Source: Zychaea mexicana (taxonomy: Eukaryota > Mucoromycota > Mucoromycetes > Mucorales > Lichtheimiaceae). From it: a DNA stretch of 64,000 nucleotides. The position numbers were made by a program, and so were the translations under genes. Below, one piece after another: positions 23,265 to 35,189 of this stretch; the first letter of the stretch is position 1; every line of letters begins with the position of its first letter. The stretch covers positions 1 through 64,000 of the forward strand of contig NW_026516792.1 in NCBI RefSeq assembly GCF_025766255.1, read 5' to 3'. The notes beneath the pieces are model-generated. The model made no database searches. It saw nothing but the letters and a program-made list of their open reading frames with translations, and was not told the DNA's origin.

Positions 23265-24905
23265 TTATAAATCAATCAACAGGGACGTGGATATAGTGTT
23301 TTGAGGTTCGATATTTGATGGTCGAGGTGACGATAGCGATGAAGACTGACTGTTCAGTGCGGGCGAAGACGCCGTTGGGATTGGTTGCACCATATCGCCA
23401 ATTTTTGGGTCGAACTCGATTAAATCCGGGACCTCGAGTTGTTCGACTTCTTGAGACTGAGGTGGCTTTCTCTTTTTGGACTCTTCAAATTGCTGCACTT
23501 GGCGCGCCGAGAACGCAGCCCATTTGCCAGCACTCGTATTATCTTTATTACGTGCCGATACTTGCTGTGGCTGCAGCGTGGAGCCGGTATTTCCATAGCG
23601 TCCAGATCCAGGTCGTGGGGTTGACATGCTGGTAGATGGTCGACGCAATACTTCCGGTGCATGTGGTTTCTTTCTTGGTATCGGTTGCTTGTTGTTCATG
23701 GAAGGTGGGTTGGTGCTTCGGCTTTTAAACGATGGTGGAGGAGATGTATGCGTATTGGGTGGCAGCTCAGTCCATTCTCCATTTTCTGCCTTGCCCCAGT
23801 ATTTTGTACGTTTTTGTTCTTCAAGAACATCGTGTGCATAGGCAAGGCGTTCATCTGACCATGGAATGACATCTTTGGGTGTCCCCCACCCATCGACGGT
23901 ATCAACGTTAGGTATACGACGCCCTTGTTGAGCAGTGACAACAGGCGATTCGTGTGCAATCTGTTTCCATGCATGTTCATAAGTATGTTTTGAAGGTGGT
24001 CGAGGTATTGAATTTGAATTGTTGGTCGACGTGTCACTGGCAGCTGCTGCGTCCGGATTCTTCTGCAGCCAGGAGAGATCACTTGGCATATCCCAACCTC
24101 CGAGGTCAGCTCTATGGCTACTGCCACCAATATCTGCGCCGCTATAGCTGCTGTCATTATCGTCCTCATAACCAAGATCGCTGAGGTGGATAGTGTTTTC
24201 TTCCTTTTCCTCTTCTACCCTTTGTTCATGATAGTAATTATGCCGCTCCTGCTGCAGTTGTTGTTGTTGTTCATACTGCTGTTCCAATAGCTGCTGTTGC
24301 TGATTATTATATGTCTGCTCATGTTTTTGCTGCTGCTGTTGATTCTGATAAACCTGCTGAAGCTGGGTTTCCTGCTTATGCTTGTGCTGTTGATGCTCAT
24401 GCTGATTTTGATACAATTGTTGCTGTTGTTGATTTTGATATGCATGTTGATTCAGTGTTTCATGCTGATGCAGATGCAGATTCTCTTGTTGCTGTTGTTG
24501 CTGTTGTTGTGGAGGGGAATAAGAGTGATTACAACATTGATTTTGAGATGGTATCTGCAGTATTCGTTGATCTTCTTTGTCTTTGTTTGGTTCTTGTTGA
24601 ACTTGCTGTATCTCCCGTTGATATGGCTGTCTGCTGTCTCCTTGTGCCTCATAAATGTCATTCGTGTAATCGGTAGACTTGAAGGGTCCAGTTTCGTCGT
24701 CATCATCATCGTCATCGTCGTCAACATCATCGTCGTCATCGTCGTCGTCATCCTGCTGACTTTCATCTGAATCTACAGTCGTAAACTTCAGTTGATCGTC
24801 TGCTGAACAACTGCTGTTCCGTTGCGTGCAATTGTCGTAGACAGGCAGGGTATGTGGTAAAGTTGCTAATATAAAAGGTGTAAGATATAACATACACGCG
24901 TACAC
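23265..24905 (-). CDS. Large disordered polyQ/polyD protein with clathrin-box-like motifs
   Basis: An uninterrupted 546-codon minus-strand frame. Residues about 1-22 are hydrophobic (MYACMLYLTPFILATLPHTL). They could be a signal or anchor, or a wrongly included intron, so the start is uncertain. Then comes an acidic run of Asp (coded near 24700-24755) and a long Gln/His-rich region (about residues 125-235). A short better-ordered patch follows, with VDGWGTPKDVIPWSDERLAY and AHDVLEEQKRTKYWGKAENG. The last part is Pro/Ser-rich. Near the C-terminus LIEFD (495-499) fits the clathrin-box pattern and the protein ends SLLIDL, a related dileucine-acidic motif. This hints at an endocytic or trafficking adaptor, but no folded domain supports it. 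I do not recognise the family. Confidence 0.6.
   Translation of the reverse strand: MYACMLYLTPFILATLPHTLPVYDNCTQRNSSCSADDQLKFTTVDSDESQQDDDDDDDDDVDDDDDDDDDETGPFKSTDYTNDIYEAQGDSRQPYQREIQQVQQEPNKDKEDQRILQIPSQNQCCNHSYSPPQQQQQQQQENLHLHQHETLNQHAYQNQQQQQLYQNQHEHQQHKHKQETQLQQVYQNQQQQQKHEQTYNNQQQQLLEQQYEQQQQLQQERHNYYHEQRVEEEKEENTIHLSDLGYEDDNDSSYSGADIGGSSHRADLGGWDMPSDLSWLQKNPDAAAASDTSTNNSNSIPRPPSKHTYEHAWKQIAHESPVVTAQQGRRIPNVDTVDGWGTPKDVIPWSDERLAYAHDVLEEQKRTKYWGKAENGEWTELPPNTHTSPPPSFKSRSTNPPSMNNKQPIPRKKPHAPEVLRRPSTSMSTPRPGSGRYGNTGSTLQPQQVSARNKDNTSAGKWAAFSARQVQQFEESKKRKPPQSQEVEQLEVPDLIEFDPKIGDMVQPIPTASSPALNSQSSSLSSPRPSNIEPQNTISTSLLIDL
24262..24515 (-). repeat. CAG/CAA-rich polyglutamine-coding tract
   Basis: Interrupted CAG/CAA (read on minus) repeats coding the Gln-rich core of the disordered protein. 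CAA and CAC interruptions are frequent, so it is not a pure expansion. Confidence 0.85.
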
Positions 24906-25054
24906 AATGTGAGGTTTGCGTTTTAAAGAAATACGACATCATCATTTACTGTTTTGTGCGATCGCTCCAATGCTCTCGGTAGTCTGTGTTGCTAAAGTAA
25001 CAAAATTCGTGTCATCATTGTCATCGTCAAGCTATTACGATGGTTCTCACATCA

Positions 25055-26737
25055 TTAGAAGAAGACACAGAGACAAGACATCTCGTTCCCGTTATTATCT
25101 CTCGGCCATGATGATGATAGCAGGTTATGAGCATAGAATATTACCTGGATTTCATCCAAGAAATATTCCAAGTGGTGCACATCCAGGTTGAGCGCCCTGG
25201 CAAGTTTAACTACTTGGTTGCTAGTCAAAATTCGGTCTTTGGGGGCTTTAGAATGTTGTACAAGTGCTGATATTATTGCTTTATCCAAGACGACACCCTC
25301 GGCGTTTGAGTATCGTCCCAGAAATGAGCTGCTGATGTCTGGGTATCCTGTTATTGCCACATATTCAAGCTCGTAGGAAGATGCGGCATTGATGAACTCG
25401 AACACGTCTATGGGTTGGAGGTGACCGCTGGACCGGACTTGAAGTCGTCTGAGGGTGCATATGATGGGCGATTCGGTCAAGGCTCGAATGGTTGGATTCC
25501 CAATGTGAATACAGTCGACTATTTCCAAATCCTCTAGAGGTGTCATACCGTCGCATAGCCGTTTAATGCATTCGTCAGTCAGGGAAGGGCAGTTGTGTAA
25601 CTTTATGTGCGTCAGACAATCGCTGTTGAAGGTAATATGTCCAAAATTCTCGTCTTCCATCCGACAGTTTTCAATGAATATTCTGCATAGATGGCTTTGC
25701 GGGTGAGCGTCGTCGCTACTATCATCAGTGACCTCCAAAAGTAAGGGCGACTGTTGCTGTTGCTGTTGCTCTTGTTGCTGCTGCTGCAGTAGCATGTCCC
25801 TTTCATAATCATCATCATCTATCGTGGCGCGAATTATGAGATGTTTCAGCGAAGTCGATTGTACCATACGAGAAGTCGCGATTGGATGTTTGACATCTTC
25901 GATTGCGAATCGTAAAAGCTGTGGGAATACGCGGAAAAGCGCGTCGATATTTTGAGGGTGAAGTTTCCCAGCATTTGCCAGCATCACCTCGCGAACTTTA
26001 GGCATGGGTTGTTGATGGCCATGACACAATTTATCGAGACTATTTCGATGTCGCAACGACACACGCAATGATTCTAGCTCCATGTATCTTGTTGGCGATA
26101 CTAAATAATCTGCATACAGGTGCAGATTTTTAAGCGAGAAAGCAATCGGAGGTAGAATAATAGCGTTGCTGCTGCTGCTGCTGTTGATGTTGCTTCCTGC
26201 GCATTCCGGCGATCCGACAATTTGTAACGCTTGAAGCTGTGGGATATAGGATGCAATCAAACGCAAGTGAGACGCATCAAGCTGCCAGCCATATACTGTC
26301 AGCGTCTCGATACGCTCACATTGTTGTAGGACCGTCGTGATGACCGAGGGCGCAGCGAGCGGACTGTCTCGAGAGGCTTCATGTCGGTGCAGTGTTATGC
26401 GCATCGATCGTGTAAACGCGTCGCCGTCGTCGTCTTGGTCGTTGACAGGCACGATATCTAGACAGAGATTCAAGTGACGAACAGCCAAAGCCAAACGCTT
26501 GTGTACACGAATTGTGTTGATGAACGAGCGAATGGCGCCCTCGCCCGCAAAAAGCGGCCATTCCCAAAGGATGTTGATGGCAGCGGTGGTCCAAACGCGG
26601 TGCATCAGACATGCTTGGTAGCGATCCGCTTGTGTTGGCAGCAGACGAACAATGCGCTCCATGAGCACATTGGTCAAGCGTAAACATGCTGGGGTGTAGG
26701 TAGGTAGTCCGTGTAAAAACGACTCCTCCGAATCCAT
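25055..26737 (-). CDS. F-box / leucine-rich-repeat protein
   Basis: From ATG 26737 (MDSEESFLHGLPTY) the frame runs 560 codons to 25055. Residues about 20-60 (LMERIVRLLPTQADRYQACL, then HRVWTTAAINILWEWP) fit an F-box. The remainder shows irregular leucine-rich repeats such as CLTHIKLHNCPSLTDECIKR and LEDLEIVDCIHIGNPTIRAL. It would act as the substrate-recognition subunit of an SCF ubiquitin ligase, target unknown. A Gln tract (about 25745-25795) interrupts the repeats. The end is uncertain. A good donor at about 25145 (CAG|GTAATA) followed by an acceptor near 25042 would replace the last 30 residues with an acidic tail starting LDDDNDDTNF and ending near 24938. I consider the spliced form at least as likely. 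Confidence 0.8.
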   Translation of the reverse strand: MDSEESFLHGLPTYTPACLRLTNVLMERIVRLLPTQADRYQACLMHRVWTTAAINILWEWPLFAGEGAIRSFINTIRVHKRLALAVRHLNLCLDIVPVNDQDDDGDAFTRSMRITLHRHEASRDSPLAAPSVITTVLQQCERIETLTVYGWQLDASHLRLIASYIPQLQALQIVGSPECAGSNINSSSSSNAIILPPIAFSLKNLHLYADYLVSPTRYMELESLRVSLRHRNSLDKLCHGHQQPMPKVREVMLANAGKLHPQNIDALFRVFPQLLRFAIEDVKHPIATSRMVQSTSLKHLIIRATIDDDDYERDMLLQQQQQEQQQQQQSPLLLEVTDDSSDDAHPQSHLCRIFIENCRMEDENFGHITFNSDCLTHIKLHNCPSLTDECIKRLCDGMTPLEDLEIVDCIHIGNPTIRALTESPIICTLRRLQVRSSGHLQPIDVFEFINAASSYELEYVAITGYPDISSSFLGRYSNAEGVVLDKAIISALVQHSKAPKDRILTSNQVVKLARALNLDVHHLEYFLDEIQVIFYAHNLLSSSWPRDNNGNEMSCLCVFF

Positions 26738-26996
26738 AAGTGTCGGTGGTGGTGGAGGTGATGGTGGAGAGAATGCTGGTAAAATGCGGTCGTTACAAGG
26801 AGTTAAATTTTTGCTGGATGAAATGGCCTTGCTATCTTCTCGCTCACATATTAAATGACAAGTGCAGTTTAAGATACCGCACCGATTGATGGCAATAAAA
26901 CAAATGCAATTCTCTTTTTTATTTATTTGGTTGGTGTATACTTTTGTATTGTTTTCTGTTGGGAGACTTTGGGTTTTTCTTTTTGTATTTTTCGCT

Positions 26997-29498
<2,502 letters not shown>

Positions 29499-30864
29499 GG
29501 TTTTTGTATAGATTAAAAGAGAAGAAAAGGAGGGGCGGAACGCAGCTGTCTCGAGAGGAACTTGAATTTGACATGGCTGGGCTAAAAATGCCAGCCACAT
29601 GTCAAAAAACCAGCGTCAAATCGGGGTGTACGTACTTGTGTAAACCCTATCCGTATTTGAAGGTTTTACTTTGTAGCTCTGGCTATCGCTTCGCGATACC
29701 GTTATAACTGACTTACTGTACGCTCTCGCCACTTAAAGTAAGAGCTGCTGGCGTTGCCAGATTGCTTGATAGAGTCATGACAGAGAGTATGTTATATCTA
29801 CGATTTATTAATGATATGGAAGACTACAGTAGTTGACCTGCGCCATGAACATGCGGTCGCTTCCTTTCAGTACGACTTTTTTAATGATACAACAACGTTG
29901 ATTATGGTGCTATCACTGAATAATTTACAAGTGGGGATGTCAAATTGTTTTAGTAGTAATTGTGGTACTGTAACGTAGATATAGAATGTATTTGAACATA
30001 CATGTGAAGAAAGGCAGACCTATACGTTTCTTCACCACGACGTGACATCATATACCTTGGGGTTAAAAGATGACTTAATAATACATTGTATGATACTAAT
30101 GTGTCACCATTATTCTTGTTTCAATACAGAAAAAAAGGCTAGAAAAATCTGCGAGCATATGCATATACTACATGGAAGAAGCTTCATGAAAAGATGTCTA
30201 TTCTATAAATGATGAAATACAGGATAGCGATCAGTAATTTCTACTTTTGCCACATATCACACAAAAAATGGTCTATTTCACTCGCTGCCAAGCATCGCAT
30301 TGCAGTTCTGGCATGGTCGTAGAAATAGTATCAGAACCATTGAAAGCATGGTAAGCAGTAGAACCTGGGTGAAAAGGCCAAGCAGTCAGAGCTAATAAGT
30401 TAGTAAATCTGCATCTGCTTTGGCACGAAGACCGAGATTATAGATCGCTCAATACCAGAATACAAGTAAACGGATAGAGAAAAGACGATAAGCTTTCATG
30501 CGAACTGATTGTTCCGGAAACACGGTGATTACATGATGCTTTGATAAGTGCTACGGCAAGCGTAGAATATAATTGAAAAAGTGATGTGAAGTGCCAGATG
30601 CAGCCTTTTGTACGATAATCAGACTAAAAAAAAAGAGTTTATTCTTGCCACACTGCAAGTCTCTGTGCTTATTCATAAGCGATAGATGTGTGTTCTATCA
30701 GATATCTTGTATTACTCTACAAGGGTCCAGTAAACACTTTTATTACGCAGTTATGATTCGCGACGGGATGATGAGCGCGTCTTCGGAATACGAAAATGGG
30801 CACAGCCCAACAACTTTTTAAAATGCATTCTGCCGCGTTTTTTTTAACCTTTAAAAAAACGAAC
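29499..30864. other. Divergent intergenic region
   Basis: 1.4 kb between the starts of CCT7 (-) and 6-phosphogluconolactonase (+). AT-rich, only short domain-free open stretches. Expected to contain both promoters. Confidence 0.5.
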
Positions 30865-31593
30865 ATGTCGCACACCTACACCTTTCCTACTACAGACGCA
30901 CTCTCCAGCGGCTTGAATGACTTTGTCGCCAAACGCTCCATTGAAGCTATTGCAGATCATGGTGCCTTCACCGTCGCTGTATCGGGCGGTTCGCTCCCCA
31001 AGCTGTTGTCCAAGGACTTGAGAGAAAACCCAGAGGTCGACTTTTCGAAATGGGAAATCTTTTGGGCCGATGAGCGATGTGTACCACTCGACGATGCCGA
31101 CTCAAACTATCGCGAACTCAAGATTCATTTGCTCGATGCGGTGCATGGCCAACCCAAGACCCATGCCATTGGCAATTTCGGCAAGGACGCCGAAAAGGCT
31201 GCGGTCGACTATGAGCAGCGACTCAAGGATTATTTCAAAGGGTTGCCCGCGTTTGACTTGATCTTGTTGGGTATGGGTCCCGACGGCCACTGCTGCTCGT
31301 TGTTCCCCGGTCATCCTCTGCTGAACGAGACAACGCGTTGGGTGGCTCCCATCACGGATTCGCCCAAGCCCCCACCCGAGCGCATCACGCTGACGTATCC
31401 CGTCGTCAACCATGCAAAGGCTGTTGCTTTTGTCACTGCGGGTGAAGGAAAGCAGGACATGCTTCAAAAGATCTTGGAACAGCCTCAGCTCCAGTTGCCT
31501 TGCCAACGCGTTCAACCCCAAGGACCGGTATACTGGTTCGTGGATGAGGCTGCAGCCGGCAAGTTACAGAAACAGACTGTCAGCAAATATTAG
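30865..31593 (+). CDS. 6-phosphogluconolactonase
   Basis: Single-exon, 242 residues, from ATG 30865 (MSHTYTFPTTDAL). It hydrolyses 6-phosphogluconolactone to 6-phosphogluconate, the second step of the oxidative pentose phosphate pathway, in the cytosol. Family marks are FTVAVSGGSLPKLL, EIFWADERCVPLDDADSNYR, LILLGMGPDGHCCSLFPGH and ERITLTYPVVNHAKAVAFV. The length is typical of SOL3/SOL4-type enzymes. An in-frame ATG at 30796 would add 23 residues rich in Phe and Lys that have no counterpart in the family, so the downstream ATG was chosen. Codon use is strongly biased toward C-ending codons, which suggests good expression. Confidence 0.95.
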   Translation: MSHTYTFPTTDALSSGLNDFVAKRSIEAIADHGAFTVAVSGGSLPKLLSKDLRENPEVDFSKWEIFWADERCVPLDDADSNYRELKIHLLDAVHGQPKTHAIGNFGKDAEKAAVDYEQRLKDYFKGLPAFDLILLGMGPDGHCCSLFPGHPLLNETTRWVAPITDSPKPPPERITLTYPVVNHAKAVAFVTAGEGKQDMLQKILEQPQLQLPCQRVQPQGPVYWFVDEAAAGKLQKQTVSKY

Positions 31594-31738
31594 GAATAAG
31601 AAGGGAATGACGCATGTTTTTCTTATTTTTTTCGCTTGTATACACATGGGGGAGGGAGGGAGGAGGAGGAGGAGGGAAGGGGAATTGTTCAATGCTAGCA
31701 AATAATAAAATGTACAAAAAATGAAGATCTTTTTTTTT

Positions 31739-34118
31739 CTATTTTCTAAATCGCCAGTCGGTTGGCTTGAGCTTACGGTCTTGTCTTGCAAGCCGTTTTA
31801 ATGCGTGTAATGCTTCTTCATCTTCTAGTTGGATACACTTGTTCCGTAGTGTCTTGAGCTCGTTCATGGATGGTCTGTCTTTGGTAGAAAACTCGGTTGC
31901 CAGCAATCCAAGTGCATTTTTAAGATCGTTTCCTCTACATATACACAAAGATAGCCCCCATCAGCATCTAACTTTTTGTTTCCGTAAAAGTAATTTTTAA
32001 ATTTACCTGGCAAGCGTGTTCACCATGAGCAAAGCCAGCTGCCGTTGTTGTACGGGTGCCCAACCTTCACGCACCCGTGTGGCAGTGGAGGTCTCTTTTC
32101 GCAGCTGCTCTCGGCGTTCCAAAAACTCCTGGTAATCGCCCCACACGCGCCATGCGAAATCCGCGTCCCGTTGGTCATAGCAAAACTGAAGCATGAACGA
32201 AAACGTCCGTGGGTTGCGTTCCACTTGATATCTGTCAAACATGTCCAAATAAACATCCATGCAGTCCCGTGCCTGCTTTTGCGTGACATGGACAGACAAA
32301 TAGGCAGTAAGGAGTGATGAGGTGATGTCGCACCGATTCTCGGCAACAATGGCATCAAATAGCTTGCTTGCTTCTGCTACGACCCCCGATCGACGTTGTG
32401 GCAGCTGGCTAGGCATGAGCGTGTGTTCCACCAATCCTGCTTTTTCTTCTTCTTTCTCCTGCTGGACCGAGGTAGTAGTGGTGGTGGATGGTGAATGGAC
32501 TGGGTTGTAATTGGCGTAGCATGACAGTAAATTAGAGTAGGTATGATAATCCGCATTCTGGTCAACGATTTTAAATATATCGCGTGCTCGACTGAGATCT
32601 CCTTTCCGTGCACAGGCGCTCAAGAGGGTGTTATAGGTGATGAGATCAGGCTGGAACCCGTAGACGGTTTGCATCTGCTCTAACAGGTTGAAAGCGGCCT
32701 GGAAATAATCTGGCCGTTTTGCACATGCGTTGATGAGGACGTTAAAAGTGACATCGGTCGGATACAGGTTGGAGCCAGTCATGTCTTCAAACACGTTGAG
32801 CGCTCTTTCCACTTCACCACGCTAAACATAAACAGATATTTCAAGTGTGTAAGCTATACCACCCAATTCACTTTTTGGATTCAACCCCCCCCAACACACA
32901 CACACACACACACTCAGTCGTCCCCGCAAAAATGTGTTTACCTTTGCACAAGCTTGTAACATCAAGGTAAAGCTGACTTCGTCGGGCTGATGGTACGATA
33001 ACCGCATCGCGTCAAAAACCTCCCAGGCTCGATCGATTTGATCCGCTTGGATACATCCACGGATGATGTTGGAAAAGATGGGCTGTGTAGGAATCATGTC
33101 GGATCGTTTCATCCGTTCAAATACGACACATGCGTCTTCGAGTCGTGAGCCTTGGATAAATGCTTTAATCAAGGTTGCATAGGTGTACATGTCTGGCACC
33201 AAATGCTCTTTGACCCGTTTATAGACTTGAATCGCCCCATCAACGTCATTTGCATTGGCATACGCGTCCATCAAATGATTGTAGCATCGCACACTGGGTA
33301 CCTGACCACATTCCTTAAACAAAAATGTTGTCAGTTCCCCCTCCCGCACTCTGGACCCGAAAATCGTTCATTCCCGCAAAAAAAAAAAAATTACCTCCAT
33401 AAGCTCTAATGCTCGTTCAGCCTCTTTAGGTCGTTTTGCAAGTGCCTTTAATAAAGTTAATCCATGTCAGCTCTTTTCTCTCTAGCCCCCCATTTTTTTT
33501 TCTCTACCGTTAGCATCGTAAGACATACATTGGCATAAATCAACTGCTCAAAATCACCCATTGACAAATCACTAAGCGACTGTGGTTGCTGTGTGACCAA
33601 TTCCGCTGATGGTGGTGGTGTTTCTCCTGTCAGTGCCTCTTTTCGTTCTTCGTTGCTTGGCAGTGCTTCTTGCCGGGTATCCAGAAATTTTACACGAAGG
33701 TTTTGCAGATAGTCGGGTGCGATCAATTGTCGGGGCGGTCGTTCAGCTGAAATCTGTTCATATACTTCTTGAACGTCTTGCTCACTAATCTGATCGAGTA
33801 ATGCAACAGCTTCTTCCTGATAAAAAAAAAAGTCAAGTCAGCACATTGACTCGATCGAGCTTTAAAGAGAAAGTGTTTCGAAATCACTGCAGTGATACTT
33901 GCTCTCTTCTTTTGTGATTCGAGTTGGTATTCGAGTCGTTTCACTTGATCGATCGCTTGTTTTGTCCGATCGTCGATCCTTGCTCTATATAATCACTTTT
34001 TTGTTTAGTCACTTTGGGGTAAACGGGTGTGGGATTAACGCACTCCTATTTACTTTGAAGCATAAGATCGTGCTATACAAGAGACATGTCGACTTGTCAG
34101 ACATGCTCTTCGAAACAT
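31739..34118 (-). CDS. Mitochondrial pentatricopeptide-repeat (PPR) protein
   Basis: Seven exons on minus: 34118-34054, 33984-33899, 33812 (or 33816)-33508, 33445-33395, 33313-32942, 32821-32007 and 31934-31739, about 629 residues. Exon 1 encodes MFRRACLTSRHVSCIARSYA, an Arg-rich, acid-free stretch typical of a mitochondrial presequence. PPR motifs are clear in exons 5 and 6: VPSVRCYNHLMDAYANANDV, DMYTYATLIKAFIQGSRLED, DEVSFTLMLQACAK, YPTDVTFNVLINACAKRPDY and PDLITYNTLLSACARKGDLS. The protein should bind organellar RNA; its target cannot be inferred. The intron 2/exon 3 junction has two frame-compatible solutions. One uses donor GTATCA at 33898 with acceptor before 33812. The other uses donor GTGATT a few codons later with acceptor before 33816. 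Confidence 0.88.
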
Positions 34119-34623
34119 TATTTTTTGACAGTTGTATAAAAAGGAAGATGGAAGGTTTTGTGTTCCGTCGTGACGGTGTCCCATTATGCGGGTTTAGTGC
34201 CCTGGCGCTTTCTTTTTTTTTCGCATTGTTTCAATCAGTACGGATAGAGTGATTTTTTTTTTAAAGATATCAACAACTGCATGACATATGCAACAGCTTC
34301 TTTCTCGCTTCTATTGTGCTTTACCTTTTTAAAACACATCTTTTGCGACCCACAAGTATATTCGGAAAGTTTAGTATGTTTTATAAATGAATAAAGCGAA
34401 CACAGTAATAATAGAAAAGGCAATTATATATAATATCTTGACAAGTTCGGATGGGAAAAGGGTGGAGAGAGGGAATTATGTACAGAATAGTATCTCTAAA
34501 AAAGCTTGCTTGAACTTTGTAGCAGAGTCGATTATATATGTTCGGGACGGATGCTGGAATGCAGAAATAACAAAACAATGCTGTGAAAATGGGTTTGCCC
34601 AGGTCCATGTTTTTTTTTTTTGT
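34119..34623. other. Intergenic region upstream of the PPR gene
   Basis: 505 bp, AT-rich, T-runs near 34215 and 34250. Contains the presumed promoter of the PPR gene and the 3' UTR of the small membrane protein. No gene seen. Confidence 0.5.
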
Positions 34624-34895
34624 TCATAACGTCTTTTCTTGCTGCTCGTATTCGAGTTTCTTTTCCAAAAGCATGGCCAATCGTTGTTCCTATTAACAAT
34701 GATAAGTAAAGGAAAAAGAAAGGGGGTGGGTTGGGTAAAGCAATGCGATGCTGGAATTGATAACTTTATAAAAGCGTAGAGACAAAGGGTATCCATTACC
34801 TTTGCTTTAATCTTGTAATCTTCCAAAAGGTAAAAACCGACGGCACCACCCACGAGAGCGCCCATCGAAACGGCAAATGCCTGTCCTAACTTCAT
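34624..34895 (-). CDS. 53-residue single-pass membrane protein
   Basis: Two exons on minus (34895-34800 and 34689-34624) encode 53 residues. It starts MKLGQAFAVSMGALVGGAVG with a Gly-rich hydrophobic segment (about 6-24). A charged, probably helical tail follows (YLLEDYKIKAKEQRLAMLLE and onward) and ends EYEQQEKTL. The splice joins AAG|GTAATGG to TTAATAG|GAACAA in phase 0, and both halves make chemical sense together. The layout (short N-terminus, one helix, charged coiled tail) resembles small inner-mitochondrial-membrane assembly proteins, but I recognise no specific family. Confidence 0.7.
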
Positions 34896-35058
34896 TGCAA
34901 TAGAGGAAAGGGGGGGGAGGATTTATTGTTGGGGTTCAAGGGAAGAGAAGAAGAGCAACTTTTTGTTGGTGTACCACCGGGTTTTGAAAGTTTATCCCCA
35001 AATATGAATATAGTAGACCCCTTGAACTTTTTAAAAAAGAGCCAAATCAAACCAAGAG

Positions 35059-35078
35059 AGAGAGAGAGAGAGAGAGAG
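35059..35078. repeat. (GA)n microsatellite
   Basis: About ten GA units in the spacer between the RasGEF 3' end and the small membrane protein gene. Confidence 0.9.
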
Positions 35079-35189
35079 CATGCTTGTTACTGTTGAGATT
35101 CATATGGGTCCCCCTCGTATATCAAATTTTCATCAAGTATAGAATCTAAATGCTATTCATGTGAGAATATTGACTATAAAAAAAGGACA

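Noticed and set aside
24297..24770. Leu/Ile-rich forward frame resembling membrane segments
   Set aside because: It is the complement of the Gln- and Asp-coding repeats of the minus-strand gene; the hydrophobicity is an artefact of repeat composition.
30796..30864. Upstream ATG for 6-phosphogluconolactonase
   Set aside because: The 23 added residues are low-complexity and absent from the family; the ATG at 30865 starts at the normal position.
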